Below are positions 36,501 to 49,091 of a DNA stretch of 64,000 nt, piece by piece. The stretch spans positions 8,184,803 to 8,248,802 of the forward strand of contig NC_061129.1 of the NCBI RefSeq assembly GCF_905220365.1, read 5' to 3'. Made by a program: the position numbers and the translations under genes. The DNA is from Vanessa cardui. Lineage: Eukaryota > Arthropoda > Insecta > Lepidoptera > Nymphalidae. How positions within the stretch are numbered: the stretch's first letter is position 1; every line of letters begins with the position of its first letter. The notes under the pieces are model-generated. The model saw only the letters and a program-made list of their open reading frames with translations. It did not search any database and had not been told where the DNA came from.

Positions 36501-37652
36501 TTTCATGTTCACACTAAATCCTTGTAGAGTTACTTAGCGGCGGTCCTATAAATAAATCTATCTGTGGGCTCTCGTGTTGTTTGCTTCGCGATCTGTGTAA
36601 ACCAAATTGCCTTTTTATGCGTTTAGACTACAAGCGAATTAAATTATTAACGCAAAAATATACTTAAATAATTATATTTTTTCTTAAAATCTATCGAATC
36701 ATATCCAAGGGAATATCAAAAAATAATTTAGTAGCTAGTAGTTTGTGAGTTTCGTGTTTATGTAGAATGACATTGATTAACTCAAATTTCATATAAATTC
36801 AGTAAATTTAAAGCTTAAATTGAAAATTTAAATTAAGAATAAACTCATAGTTATATAGTTTTCATTAAACCGTTTATTATTTTCCTTAATGTCATTGAAC
36901 TTTGATAGTTAGAAAAAAGATGTCACGAAACCAGATTCAGTTCGAAAAAATATAGCAAAAAACGTTAACAATACTCGAAATAACCATTGATGGTATAAAA
37001 TGTTTATGGATAACTGAATGCAGAAAAGGAATAATATATAGAGTTTAATATGCAATAAATAATTCCTTCCGCCTTGTTTGGTCGTTCTAACACTTTACTT
37101 ATGCAAATGTATGCAAAATAGCTGTGGCTAGCGTTCAAGGTGATGGCGATATATTATCGAGTAAAAATATTGACGATATGGTTGTAATCGCCTTTGACGA
37201 TTGTGAGCGATAAGTGTGTTATGTTTTTGGAGTTTAGCGATAAATGCCTCCTTGAGTCACGTATACCATTTCATAAGTTACAGGTGTACACTTGTGTTAT
37301 TCTAACAATAGGCCTCATAGAAATCTTATATTTTGTTATATTATATTAAACAAATAAGCCCAATTTCATTTTGTCCCACCTAGACAAAACAGTTTAATAA
37401 AACTCATTGCTTATCATACAATGATTTAATTTAGGATGTTTAATGAACTCCTTGCCCTGCAAAGTTTAAGGGCTCAACAAGCCTGGAAGCCAAGAAAATG
37501 AAAGTTAATGACAAAAGTGATTTGTGAGGAAAACGTGTGAAGTGATATTTCATTGATGGGAATCTTGAGAAAAAACTCCAATCAATCATATTAAGAGACT
37601 AAACGTAAAAGTGAAACTTGTATTTGAACTGGATACAGTTTTTCGGTGAGAA
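36501..37652. other. Intron or 5' flank, no gene seen
   Basis: AT-rich sequence. The final 100-200 bases probably contain the 5' untranslated region of the exon at 37653. Confidence 0.35.
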
Positions 37653-37721
37653 ATGTATCACCACAACGGTCGGCTCGGAAGCAGTAGCACTTCCACGTCA
37701 TCGGGAAGCTCTGATCTAAGG
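37653..37721 (+). CDS. Putative alternative first coding exon (MYHHNGRLG...)
   Basis: ATG at 37653, with an in-frame TGA six bases upstream (cggtgagaaatg), opens 23 codons: MYHHNGRLGSSSTSTSS then GSSDLR, ending in phase 0 at agg|gtatga (donor 37722). Codon composition is richer in GC than the flanks. The Ser/Thr-rich peptide looks like a disordered N terminus and may be phosphorylated, though that is conjecture. It lies after the C1 exons, so isoforms starting here would lack the C1 finger and could splice to 51832 or 63518, both phase 0. No acceptor in good context sits just upstream, which favours a first exon. Confidence 0.6.
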
Positions 37722-39810
37722 GTATGAACTGAAAAATTCAAATGTTTGTCATTATATAATTATATTTGACCTTAGTTAATACACTATCACAAAGTATTGA
37801 GTATAGTATCTTAATTGAATATTTACATAAACCGGGTTTGTTTAGAACAATTTACGGGACAAATTTCAAGAGTCTCCAAATGAATATTTATCTGCTTATG
37901 AGTATACGTATACAACTGTCGTACCACGACTACCACCAAAGTTTGTTTGAGTATTTTTAAAACTAATTATTTAGTAAAATAAATCGGCATGTATTCAATT
38001 CGTTATCAGATATTCGAAAATTTCTTAATCTCGTCGAATAATCTAGAAATACACTGATAAGATTCAACGTTTTAAAGATAAATGTTTTCAACAATACAAG
38101 CACTGATTGTGCGTAGACTGCAGGTCAAAGAATTCTTGCCGGCCAGGGTCGCGGCTCGAGCGCGTACCTTACTGTATACCTACCTGACTTACTGCACTGT
38201 GCTGTGTCCACGCAATGTTTAGAAATATCGATATTTACAATTCGTAATTTTAATATATATTTAAATTACGTAGAAAATAAACGTACGACTCTAACCTATT
38301 TGATATTCTGCATTGCTTGCGTGATCGAGAGTATTCGATTTATCTTTCTCATTGACACGACCCTAACGCGAGAACACAAGCACGCTAAGTTCAATAGACT
38401 GATATAAGCGAAGGCATTTTACCCTACGAACAAATAAAATGGCAAGAACACGACTTGGCTTTGAAATACGCGGGTCATACGACACTGACACCGGCGTTGG
38501 GTAGGTTTCTCTTGTGTCAGGTTCCCATCGGTGAATAAATGTCAGAGCTCAAACACATCACTTGTCGTTATTAAAAATCTTATTTACATACCGTTCGTGT
38601 TCAAATTGTATGTTTAAAGTTGTAAAGGTACAACAGAATAACCCAACGTGCTCCCACACGATAAATGCCATTAAATACATTTCCGACCATTTCGAGTTTT
38701 ATAGCGTAAATGATATTTTATGTTAACGTGATTACAATTTTCGAAAACTCTGTATGGAAATACCGAATATTAAGTTCATAAAACGTAATTTGTTATTATT
38801 GTTGGGCATTTATCGTTTTTGTTACGTTCGCTTGACGTGTCTTTGATAAAAAATATTACACAACTTGTATACGAGGACGCCTTTGTTTCTCAATATTAAC
38901 GCTTTGTTTTGCAGTGCAGCATCTTTGAGTCGTAAAATTAATCCTCAAGTCAAAAGTGGAAACAGTGATTCAGTGTCAGACTATGCTTAGTTGGAATGCG
39001 CTTGCGCACGTTTAAGCTCGCCCGATGCTCGAAGGGCCCGAGGACTGATCTTATACGCATGATAGAATTCACCGCACTATTAATAAGCGGTTTAACTCGC
39101 AATTTGAATAATTATTAGCTTTCCAATTGGCTAAGCGTACACCTACATTCATAAATTAAAATTATATGGACAATAATAATCTCTATTGTATTTCAAAGGT
39201 GTAGGCGTCCAGTCGACGCAAAAGGGATTTACAGTGTTTTATCCTTAGAATCTAAATGCTACTTACAATTTTGAAACTGCTGTTTTCCCTCTAATCATAA
39301 TGCTAGTTTTATTCTCTCGGTTAAATGTAATTATAGTATCTTGTTTTATTTAAGTGTTTAAGTATTTTTTTAAGAGGAATGTGATAAGGGTCGTGTAAGA
39401 GTACCAACTTTAAAAATAAACGATATAAAAGGACGGCTTCACGGATTTTCTGTTTAAAAAATAAACGTTGTCTTGTAATAACACTCTAATGGAGCTCGTT
39501 TTTACAACAGATGTATTTTTTATCTTTGTGGTCATTTTTGTCGTCACATCTCATAAATCCAAATTGTTTACGCAAAAAAAGTACTATAATTCTAAAATTT
39601 GGCACATATCAATTTAAGTATATTTCGAATTGATTCTTATGTGTAGAAGACTTCTAAGTTATTATATAACAGAATAAAACTTAAGATCACCTGTTCGGGA
39701 TATAGATTTTATCAATAAGCACAGACCACTCAGTTTCTCGAATGAAATACATAATCAACAATGCAAAATTAAAATATGCATCGTATGATATTCAACGAGT
39801 ACGATCTCAT
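37722..39810. other. Intron, no gene seen
   Basis: AT-rich, with two slightly GC-richer patches at about 38120-38215 and 38990-39060 that could be regulatory. No supported gene. Confidence 0.4.
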
Positions 39811-40050
39811 CACTTTTCAACCGACTTCAAAAAGGAGGTTATCAATTCGTCTGTATTTTTTTTAAATTGTAAATCGACTTTTAAGTAGTCTAATATTTTT
39901 CATTTCATTTTACTTAGGAGGACTCTAAAAATATGTTGAATACGCATTTATTTTTATTACTTTTTAGTGTATATTTATTTGTGTTAAAATAGTGTTTTGT
40001 TAGAAGTCAGTTTTTCGTTTTGTTAAAATTTTTATTTATATATATATTTG
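39811..40050 (+). mobile_element. Internally deleted copy of the foldback element
   Basis: It starts tcaaccgacttcaaaaagga and ggttatcaattcgtctgtat like the element at 31462, then after a short T run jumps straight to aaatcgacttttaagtagtc, ttcattttacttaggaggac and gaagtcagtttttcgttttg, the right arm of that element. The middle 1.4 kb and the palindrome partner are missing. It is more diverged than the long copy. Confidence 0.8.
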
Positions 40051-41500
40051 AATTGAGGTATATAATGAATGCAATAAACGATTTAATTTTATAATCACAA
40101 ATCAGTGCCATCATTATAATAAATGCAGTTTTCAATGTTATTATTAACTTCATATAACATTATAATATAATATATGCAATTGCAACACTTGGGAGTTATA
40201 TTGTTAAAACCTTTATTAAAGCATAATACCTCGCCTTATAGCCTCCGCTGATGACAGGATTACAATTCAATCACATTTATGGATGGGAATTGCGGTTCAA
40301 AGAGGTTTAGCTGCATACATTCTTGCAACTATTCCACGCAATTGTGACTTATTAAATTATTATTTGTGTCTACGGCTTTTATGCAAATAATTATTATGTA
40401 AGTTATAAAACTAAATTGAAGGAAAAACATACAATATAAAATATTGTTAGGTACTTATAAATGTTAATGGGTCTTGTAGCAATAGAGATCATACTTGAAA
40501 ATCTTAATAGAGGTTTGTTAAAACTGTATCAAATGCTTATAAATCCGCTTATACATTCATAGACGTATATCGTTTAACGAACTTGTTCTATATAATACTC
40601 TACAAGTATTTTAATATTCGTTGACTTGCAGATCCGAAACGTCGTATCGGCACGACGTACCTTAATGTTCGGTTATTAAAAGATTCAAGAGGGACAATTG
40701 GTTTGAATATATAAAAAATAATTAAATCGTCTGTTGTTAAATCTTATCGTCTTTGATTTTATTATTAAGAACTTTAGAACTCAGGTATAACATATCAAGT
40801 GAATAAATAATAAATAGAAATAAATAGTGGTAATATGACAGTAATTTGTACACAATACGCGGAATAACTATTCTTAAACTATAGAAACTCGGCTTTATCT
40901 TCATGATATAAGATTGTTTTCTTTCAGTTGAGCAAGTTATTCATATTATGCCTATCGATATGGCTTCATATGGTAATTAATTATATATTTTAAACGGAAG
41001 TTCAATAGATTATCCACTAATAAAGCGTTTAAAACTAAAAATAAACTATATAACGTTTGGTAAATAATTACTTCCTCACTGCAATCAACTGATTGAGTGA
41101 ACACGTTTAACACCTGATTGGCTGATGGTATGATTAGATTGACATGACGCCGGCAGTGCGGTGACTTACGCAAGACGCTGAAAATTAGTTTATTAAATTT
41201 CATACGTGAACATTTTAACAGTATGAAATCTAGACTACTTTTTTTTACAAAAATATACCTAAGATTATTTTTAAAATACCTCTTTGTCAACTTTATGTTT
41301 GCTTGAACGATCAAAAATGACTTGAACTATTTTAATAAAATTTAAACATATCGAAAAGAATCCTAATTTGCAAATTTTTGTAAAACATGGATCTTGACCG
41401 AATTGTGAAATCAATCCAGTATAAGCCGGGTGTACCGTTGAGTTTTCATTTGTTTTTTTTTTTTTGGTTTTTAAGCTTATTTCATGCTTGTCAAGGAAAA
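40051..41500. other. AT-rich intron, no supported gene
   Basis: The - strand frames at 40952-41314 (120 codons) and 41271-41537 (88 codons) are the longest here but are low-complexity, AT-driven and show no domain. Confidence 0.4.
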
Positions 41501-41504
41501 GATG

Positions 41505-41600
41505 GATGAAATTCTGCCACACTTCTAACCAATTCAAGCATCTTGGTGAATAAACTCTAGAACTCCTCTAATGGGAAGAAGGCCATTCATCATTCATCTC
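41505..41600 (+). mobile_element. Decayed SINE body fragment
   Basis: Blocks gatgaaattctgccacac, gaactcctctaatggga and gaagaaggcc follow the order of the SINE 3' half. Short and diverged, so tentative. Confidence 0.35.
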
Positions 41601-42780
41601 ATTGATAACGATGAATGTAATTTCTATAAATATTTTTTAATGAAAACTTTATATCCAAAGAGTTCCGTATCTATAAAGAGTTTTATAAAGTTGTTAAGTT
41701 ACGTTATATATTTAAATGTGATTGAATTGTGTAAGAATTGATGTGAGTCACGAATCTATATCGTCTTTGTATGCATAAAGTATGCCTTGCGGAAACAAGC
41801 GTGGTTGCTTTATGGCGAGGCTTATTTCCGTCAAACAGTTTATCTTAAATCAATTGCTGTGAAACTGTAAAATTGTATTTTAAAAACGTAATAAGGTTAC
41901 AATTTAAGGTAGTATTTTCTGTAACACAATCTGTCGTTTAGTTCAAACTCAAACTCAAATTATATTAAAACACATTTTTAATATGAAAAACGAGACTCAT
42001 AAAATAAACTGCTAAAGCAAAAAACACTTAATATATGTATGACTTACCTGCAGAACTTGCAGACTTCAGTCGCGTCAAATTTAACATAGAATTTTGGAAC
42101 ATAGTTTTTTAATATACTTTGCGATAATTCCATTTCCTAGTTTAAATATGAGTATGATTATGTGACCTCGAATATATAAGCGGAATATAATTCTGAAATC
42201 TAATGATATTAAAAATATTTTCGATATTTGCGTTGATCATGCCAATAAAAAAAAAATTTACAAAAAAGAAAGATTTTTTTTTAAATTATTGAACTTGATT
42301 AGGTCCGATTTTTTATATAGTTATATTAAAATACAAAAAAGGTCTCATTTAAGCAGATTCATATTTTTTAAATTTCGATATTATCTGTAATGACAGTTGA
42401 AGACAGTTTGTTTTAAGTAATGGAGGAGCGGATATTTAAAATGTCACTTAAATCCCTGCTACGTAGCCGTCTTCCGTGGAAGATTAATTACGGATGAGAC
42501 CGGTCTAGGCACGGTGTAATTACACTGCTGTTAGAAGTTCTAGTTTAAAGCCTTCTCGTCAAAGTGTTAGGAAATATATGACTTAAGTAGGCTCTCGTGT
42601 TTATTTAACATGTTATGCAATTACCAACTTAATACACATTTTTATTACACAAAAGAATACCATTAACTGCTATTATGTAAAATCTTTTGTCTCGTAATAG
42701 TCTAATAATAGATTGAATTGTTATAATTTCGTTTCAAGCATTTAGGTAATTGGTGGAAGGACTTTCAACAAGCATGTCAT
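41601..42780. other. AT-rich intron, no gene seen
   Basis: No recognised feature. Confidence 0.4.
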
Positions 42781-43025
42781 GTACCACCACCACCACATGT
42801 AGGTACCACCCACTCGTCAGATATTCTACCGTCAAACAGCAATAATTTGTATTGTTCTGTTCCGCTTAGAAGGATGATTGAGGTAGTATAACTACAGGCA
42901 TGAGGTGCATAACATCTCAGTTGTCAAGGTTGGTGGCGCATTGACGAAGTAAGAAGGAATGGGTAACATTTTTGACAACGATAATGTCTTTGGCTGGTGT
43001 TGACCATTTTCTCGATTGCCTACCT
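42781..43025 (+). repeat. Lepidopteran interspersed repeat family B, best copy
   Basis: The clearest copy: gtaggtaccacccactcgtc, agatattctaccgtcaaaca, gcaataatttgtattgttct, aacatctcagttgtcaaggt, tggtggcgcattgacgaagt, ggaatgggtaacatt and ctcgattgcctac. It can serve as the reference for the other copies in the window (1800, 7618, 8935, 18478, 21258, 43838, 53755, 61570). Confidence 0.72.
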
Positions 43026-43837
43026 ATTACACAAAAGAAGAGCGAATAATATAGATGAATTTTATAAATATTTCAAACCACACAATCAGTTCATTCGTAA
43101 ACCTACGAGAATGCTAAACAACACAATTTTTTGAAATCGAAACAGCTGCATTATATGCCGTCGACAGTGTCTAAGCCGAACCGATGTATTTATGACTAAA
43201 ACAAAATGTTCTAAATTGGAAACAGATCCACTACTTTACATGTTTCTTTCCGTCATTGTCGTATACATAGTTGAAAGTCTCGTTAGTAATGATTAAATTG
43301 AATTTTATTATTATTATTAAAATGAATGAAATTCCAACGACTGAGGCTTGTAACTTTTTTCATTTCGTCTTTGTAACTAAACAATTTACTGTAATATCGG
43401 CCTCGGGCGCTTCCGAGTTATGTTTTGTTTGCTTTGCAAGATAAATATATGAAGAAACTTTGCTTAACCCCGTTAACTCGACCGCAGAAGGCAACAAACA
43501 TTTGCTCCAAGACTGTGTCCATGGCTTCAGAGTTCAGACCGCATGTTCACATAAAATTTGTTAGTATATATTATTAGCTTTAACACATAGCACTTGTAGT
43601 CGTTGAAGATATCTTTATTGAAATAGTTTATAAATTCCAAATATTCGTAGAGAAATCAAAAATATCCAATTCGTGAAACAAGACAAGGTCGTACTAGATA
43701 TTTGCGGTACATTTAATGACCGTCACTTTAATTAGGTCACCTAATAACTAGTTTATTATTATACAATCGTAAATATAAATTTTATTATATGATCTTGCTG
43801 GTATAAATTAAAATGATGCTCTTTTACGATGGTAGGG
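43026..43837. other. AT-rich intron, no gene seen
   Basis: No recognised feature. Confidence 0.4.
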
Positions 43838-43935
43838 CTGTATGCAGACCCGTCTGGGTGGGCACCACCCACTCATCCATTATTCTAGCGCCAAATATCA
43901 ATACTCTATTGCTGTGTTCCGGTTTTAAAAGTCAG
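43838..43935 (+). repeat. Family B repeat, 5' part
   Basis: Reads gcagacccgtctgggtgggc, accacccactcatccattat, tctagcgccaaatatcaata and ttgctgtgttccggtttt. Only the first 100 bases of the family are present. The open frame over it (43813-44091) is incidental. Confidence 0.7.
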
Positions 43936-44819
43936 TTTAAATTCAGGCACAGGGATTATATAATAGCTAACAATAAATACGGCAATATCAATGTCAAATA
44001 TTTATCGTCTTTTTTTCTACTAATGATAAATATCCTAGCGATAACAGATTATACAAAATATGTAATGATAAATTCGCATTATATCTTATAACAGCAATTG
44101 ATTATATTTTTAGAGGTCAATAGACCCGGAACTATAGATAATTCCTATTGTCAGTTTCATACACAACATGAACAAATCCTTCACAAACGACTCGAATATC
44201 TAAATGAAATCGAAACAATCGGGGGGTGAATTCCACTAAACTTATAAGGGAAATGATCTCTCGATACAATTTTAACTATTCTTTACAAAAATTGATCTGA
44301 GCTTAATCCTAACTGAGGAGCAATTCTACTATTCATATCATTTATCGACACGATCATGGTTATATTCTGGTCCAACTTTGTTCGAATCGTAACGGGATCG
44401 TTGCGTTCGTAGAATAGGAAAACGGCAACGAATACTTTTCGAATCGATTTGATAGTAGAATTGTCCCTGAACTACGCTTAGATTTAATCTGTTAATCGCG
44501 CACTGACAAGCATATTTTTTGCTTAATTAAATAGCGACTACGGAATATGTATTTAAAAAAATCTATAACAGATTTCTCGTTAGCCATGTTTCTTAAGCAT
44601 CTGGAATTTAGATTATCATTGTTGTCTATCAATCTCGAATAAATTGTAAGTAATTGGGGTTCTGTCATCAATAAGTTTGCGAGTTTAATTTGTGAGCATA
44701 ATGTCATATCGGATTCGTATATCATTGCGCATTTAAGCAAATAAATTGTTGATTAAACTCAACGAATTTAAGTGAACTGACAGGAAATACAGTTATTTAT
44801 TCGTATAATAAAACTGTAA
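43936..44819. other. AT-rich intron, no gene seen
   Basis: No supported gene; the 82-codon - strand frame at 44492-44740 has no recognisable content. Confidence 0.4.
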
Positions 44820-44830
44820 TACATTTGAGT

Positions 44831-45129
44831 TGAGTGAGCAGAGATGGCCCAGTGGTTAGAACGCGTGCATCTTAACCGATGATTGCGGGTTCAAACCCAG
44901 GCAAGCACCGCTGATTCATGTGCTTAATTTGTCTTTATAATTCTTCTCGTGCTCAGTGGTGAAGGAAACCTGCATGTGACAAATTTCATAGAAATTCTGC
45001 CACAAGTGTATTCCACCAACCCGCATTGGAACAACGTGGTGGAATATGTTCCAAACCTTCTCCATAAAGGGAGAGGAGGCCTTTAGCCCAGCAGTAGGAA
45101 TTTACAGGCTGTTGTTGTTGTTGTTGTTG
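44831..45129 (+). mobile_element. tRNA-derived SINE with TTG tail
   Basis: A nearly intact copy: leader tgagtgagca, tRNA-like head gagatggcccagtggttaga with A box, B box ggttcaaaccc, the conserved body and a (TTG)n tail. A perfect 11-bp duplication, tacatttgagt, flanks it at 44820-44830 and 45130-45140, fixing both ends. RNA polymerase III would transcribe it from the head; it needs a partner LINE to move. The TTG tail separates it from the CTTTA-tailed copies. Confidence 0.92.
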
Positions 45130-45140
45130 TACATTTGAGT

Positions 45141-45507
45141 ATTTCAATCAAAATTATTTTTGATCGTTTACGGTGTAGACTCTTGAAAATGGTCGGGTTG
45201 AAGACGTAGTTAAAACAATTAACATAATTCGTGTCTCACAATGGGATATCACAATTTGTAATGTAAAAATGATTGTATCGTTACACTAAGTGCAAGTGTA
45301 ATTGTTGATGTAGATGACTTTAATATGTGAATTTGAATTTATGATTGTACTACATACATTATAGGGCTAATTACGTAAAAAAATATTTCGATTAAAAATA
45401 ATTGTCTCCGCTTTTCTTTGTATGCATCGTATGTTTTAATTTTTTAATGATATGAAATATAATGTATAAAGAGTATCGCATTTTAAGCATTACAATGATC
45501 TACTGAG
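45141..45507. other. AT-rich intron, no gene seen
   Basis: No recognised feature. Confidence 0.35.
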
Positions 45508-45550
45508 CTATCAATATATTTTCGTACTATAACTAGTACGATATTGATAG
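45508..45550. repeat. Short imperfect palindrome
   Basis: The right strand agtacgatattgatag (45535-45550) pairs with ctatcaatat (45508-45517) and cgtact (45523-45528), with five unpaired bases in the left arm. Confidence 0.7.
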
Positions 45551-45577
45551 ATTAAAGAGTTAAGATTTATTTTTTAC

Positions 45578-45735
45578 TAGCTGTGCCCGCAACCTTGTAC
45601 GCGTTTGAACAAAATATTAAAGTAGCCTAAGTTACTCCTAATTATATCAGCCAGTGAAAGTCCCGTTAAAATTGGTCCAGCCGTACCAGAGATTAGCCGG
45701 AACAAACAGACATACAAACAGAAAAAAAATGTTAT
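45578..45735 (+). repeat. Insect interspersed repeat (agctgtgcccgc family)
   Basis: Landmarks: ctagctgtgcccgcaacctt, gcctaagttactcctaatta, agccagtgaaagtcccgtta, aattggtccagccgtaccag and gattagccggaacaaacaga. This is a very common short repeat of insect introns. It has no intact protein. Confidence 0.7.
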
Positions 45736-48509
45736 TTTGGTATATATACCGTGTATACATCCATATACATTGAGTAAAAAGGTCTATTTTAATATTACAA
45801 ACAGACACTCCAATTTTATTACATGTATAGGTTTTTTTTAATATAAAACTCATAAGGTGCAATAACATACAGTCAGCTTTCATTCGAATATGGTTTAATT
45901 ATATTGTTGCTTTTATTTTAATGTTCTTAAAATTTAATAACATACATATATTAAGGGCATTTTTAATGGGTTACATACACGATCCAGTTTGTTAACTGTG
46001 ACATCCTGGTGATGGTATCGAGCGACAAATACGTTATATTTACGTTTCACCTTAAATATTTGGTCAATCCCTTCACAATTTACCGCGATTCGCATATTAA
46101 GAGAATGTATGCGTCATTTTGTACACGTCCAATGTCATCTTAGTCAATTGAGTCGTTCTCACCAGCTTTTGCATCACAAAGACGCCTCAAGCCTTTTTCG
46201 TTTTATGGCCTTTCTTTGCGAAACCTAATTTGTTTGGTAATTTATCGTAAGTCAATAATTAATGGGTATACACGAAACAATGAACCTATAACTCCGACAG
46301 CTCGTGAAATCTACCGTGACTTTATGATTTTTAGACTATTCAAAGTTGAGTCACTACATATTATAAAACATAGTCCCCGGGCGCTTCTATATGTCTGTAT
46401 GTACGCTATGAGCTCCCAAACTACAAAAAGGGATTTTCATGCGGTTTTCACTAATAGACATAGGGATTCCTAAAGAAGGTTTAGGTATATAATTTTACGT
46501 ACGTAAGTTTTTGTGTAAATATATTTTGTGTAGTTAATAAATATGAATAAGTTATAAAAATGCTTAGAAGGATGAGAGAAATAATTAAAATTAAAAACAA
46601 CCTCTTTAAATAAATTGTAAACAATTTAAACGTTAACAATGTGAATTTTTATTAAATATGTAACTGTTTAAAATTGCTAAGTATGACGAGTTATATAAAT
46701 ACATGTTTTAATTAATGACCATTTTTGTTGTATGGAGTTGTGTGTCCCAGTTATGTTTCTCGAGATAGCATGTTTGAATGCTACTGTTATAATAACGACA
46801 GACCGTAAACATATAAATGTTATGATTAAGTAAATATCCAGTTTTAATACCATCGAGCAGTCTTGATAAACGTGACAGATTATTCTGTAAGTTATTAACT
46901 TAACATTTTAAACTTTATACGAAATGTCTAAATAAACAAATTATAATATTTGAATTTATAATAAACACGTTGATGTTTTGATTATGAAGTTGAAAATTCA
47001 CGTTGGAATTATATTGAATCGTCGGTGTAAATAAACGTCCACTGAGACCACTTCGGCGTATAATTAATAACAACACGCTTACAAATACGAAATTCTGCTT
47101 GAAATGGCTGACAGTTATCGAATTCCATCGGTATATAAAATAACAGGCTACCCTTATATCCCAAACAAGTTTGATTGACGTAAACAAAATGTAATCTCAC
47201 CGAGTCTCGTGTATTTTAACCGCTCTCCAAAATTGCCGGATCTTATCAACACTGAAACTCTTTAAGCATAACAACAGTGAGAAAACACCTATCGAAATAA
47301 ACACGCCGGTATTAACTTTGCGATTTCCTGATCGACCTAATAAACGCAGATGGATAAGTGGGGCCTGCAGTCGATCAAGCAAACACGAATGGGGGCGATT
47401 GCCGACTCCAGGCCAGGGAGTGGTGCGCTAAGTTTATTTTTACGGCATTGCGGCATGTGGAGTGGCTGAGCATCTTAACCAAACCACGCTAAATTAACTT
47501 AAACAATCCTTTTTATGTTTATTTTATTTCAAGTATTTATATCAAAACCATTTTTTTTAATATACAATATGCTGTTTATTTATAATTGTAAAATAAGTAT
47601 ATACCTACTAACTTAAAGCCATTAAACTAAGAATTGAATTAAAATGTACAAAGAATTAACAACGAAGTTATTTTTATTAATGTGTCATAATAGAAATAAT
47701 TATGAATACCATAATTCTGTGGTAGCCATTATGAGAACATAATAATTTCAAGCAAAATTTGACAAGTTAGATTAAGTTTTGGAGATAGATCACGATTCAA
47801 CGAATTAGCAGTCTCGATGTTCGGAGAAAAGTTGATGTTATCATCTTCTAAGAATTTATAAATTAAATATTCCTTCTTTGTAAGTATACAGTTGAAGTTA
47901 TTGTAAATGTCTCATTTAATTATTTAGGCAGTAAATAAAGTCTTTCTATTGGCGCTCAGCCCCGGGTACTTTGTGTGATTTAAAGCCGGGGTAAGATCTT
48001 TATTTTGTGGCTGTTGACGGGGTCAGTCAATGTTTTAGTGATAAAAAAACAATACAACAGTTGAGATTTATTTAACAGAATTGAAATCTTGAAATTATTT
48101 ACTTGCGATTGCTAATAACCAATATTTACATATGACATTTAGCATGTGTTTACGTTTCACTAAGTGTCTTAAGCGGATAGTTTGACGTTGGTTGATTTGC
48201 TTAGCATAACTACGAACTAAATCTATTTTATGTTACATTTTACAATACATCTGAGTGACAGTTATAATAAATTTATAGCATACGATGTTTTTGAATATAT
48301 TTGTGATCGCATTAATTGTTTTGTTGTTTTCTAAAGTAATTGAGATACTCAATGAATATATTAAGATCGAAAATATTGAAACTTTAATTATAATGAATAT
48401 ACTACGAGCCGAAATGTTGACACTCTATTGTAATAATTTAGTTGTGGTACTGCTGAATAAATAAGCGGTTCATGATGTATAAGATACGACAACATTAGTA
48501 TATATATAT
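45736..48509. other. 2.8 kb of AT-rich intron, no supported gene
   Basis: No open frame with coding character. A GC-richer patch at 47385-47440 and a ccccgg...ccggggt pair at about 47962-47993 are the only compositional features. Confidence 0.45.
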
Positions 48510-49085
48510 AAGCTTTATTTTTCTCCTTTACAATTTTGATATACATATATTGATTGGTAATTTGTATAATAGTTATGTACTTAATTATTTGTTAGTATTG
48601 TTGGCCCTGCTGAGATGGCACAGTGGTTAGAACGCGTGCATCTTAACCGATGATTGTGGGTTCAAACTCAGGCAAGCACCACTATATATATGTGCTTAAT
48701 TTGTGTTTATAATTCATCTCGTGCTCGGCGGTGAAGGAAAACATCGTGAGGAAACCTGCATGTGTCTAATTTCATCGAAATTCTGCCACATGTGCATTCC
48801 ACCAACCCGCATTGGAACAGCGTGGTGGAATATGTTCCAAACCCTCTCCTTAATGGAAGAGGAGGCCTTATCTCAGCAGTGGGAAATGTACAGGATGTTA
48901 CTTTACTTTACTTTACTTTTTACTTTAGTATTGTTAGTATTTGTGCTTAATCTAAGGTTAATATTATTAAGTGTAAGGGCCTCCTCCAAACTGTTCCAGG
49001 TGTTTCTATCTTTTGCCAGTCTAGTCCATAGATTTCCAGCTATTCCTACTATATCGTCGACAACATTAGTAGGTAGCTTAAAATA
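48510..49085 (-). pseudogene. RTE-like retrotransposon 3' remnant, split by a SINE
   Basis: On the - strand, 49058-48975 encodes DDIVGIAGNLWTRLAKDRNT then WNSLEEAL, which matches the C-terminal signature of RTE-clade reverse transcriptases (W/D-D-I/L-V-x-x-A-G-x-x-W-x-R-x-A-x-D-R). The frame ends soon after. The SINE at 48603-48924 has inserted past the coding part, and further 3' (48590-48510) the - strand has a gagaaaaataaagctt motif that could be the 3' end of the retroelement. Only this last part of the element remains, so it is a 5'-truncated dead copy. Confidence 0.6.
48603..48924 (+). mobile_element. tRNA-derived SINE with CTTTA tail
   Basis: Intact tRNA-like head (tgagatggcacagtggttag), B box ggttcaaactc, full body and a tail of repeated ACTTT. 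A perfect 11-bp duplication ttagtattgtt flanks it at 48592-48602 and 48925-48935. The body is close to copy 1 at 971-1272, including the tatatatatgtgctt and taatggaagagg details and the same tail, so these two form one subgroup. Confidence 0.92.
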
Positions 49086-49091
49086 ATTCAA

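Noticed and set aside
36293..36527. Three overlapping open frames on both strands in the GC island
   Set aside because: They follow from high GC content with few stop codons; none has a recognisable domain.
37285..37330. Acceptor-like ttacag|gtgtacacttgt as source of the last C1 cysteine
   Set aside because: Cys is at codon four, one short of the C1 pattern, and no donor follows.
40952..41537. 120- and 88-codon - strand frames
   Set aside because: AT-driven, low complexity, no domain; partly over a decayed SINE.
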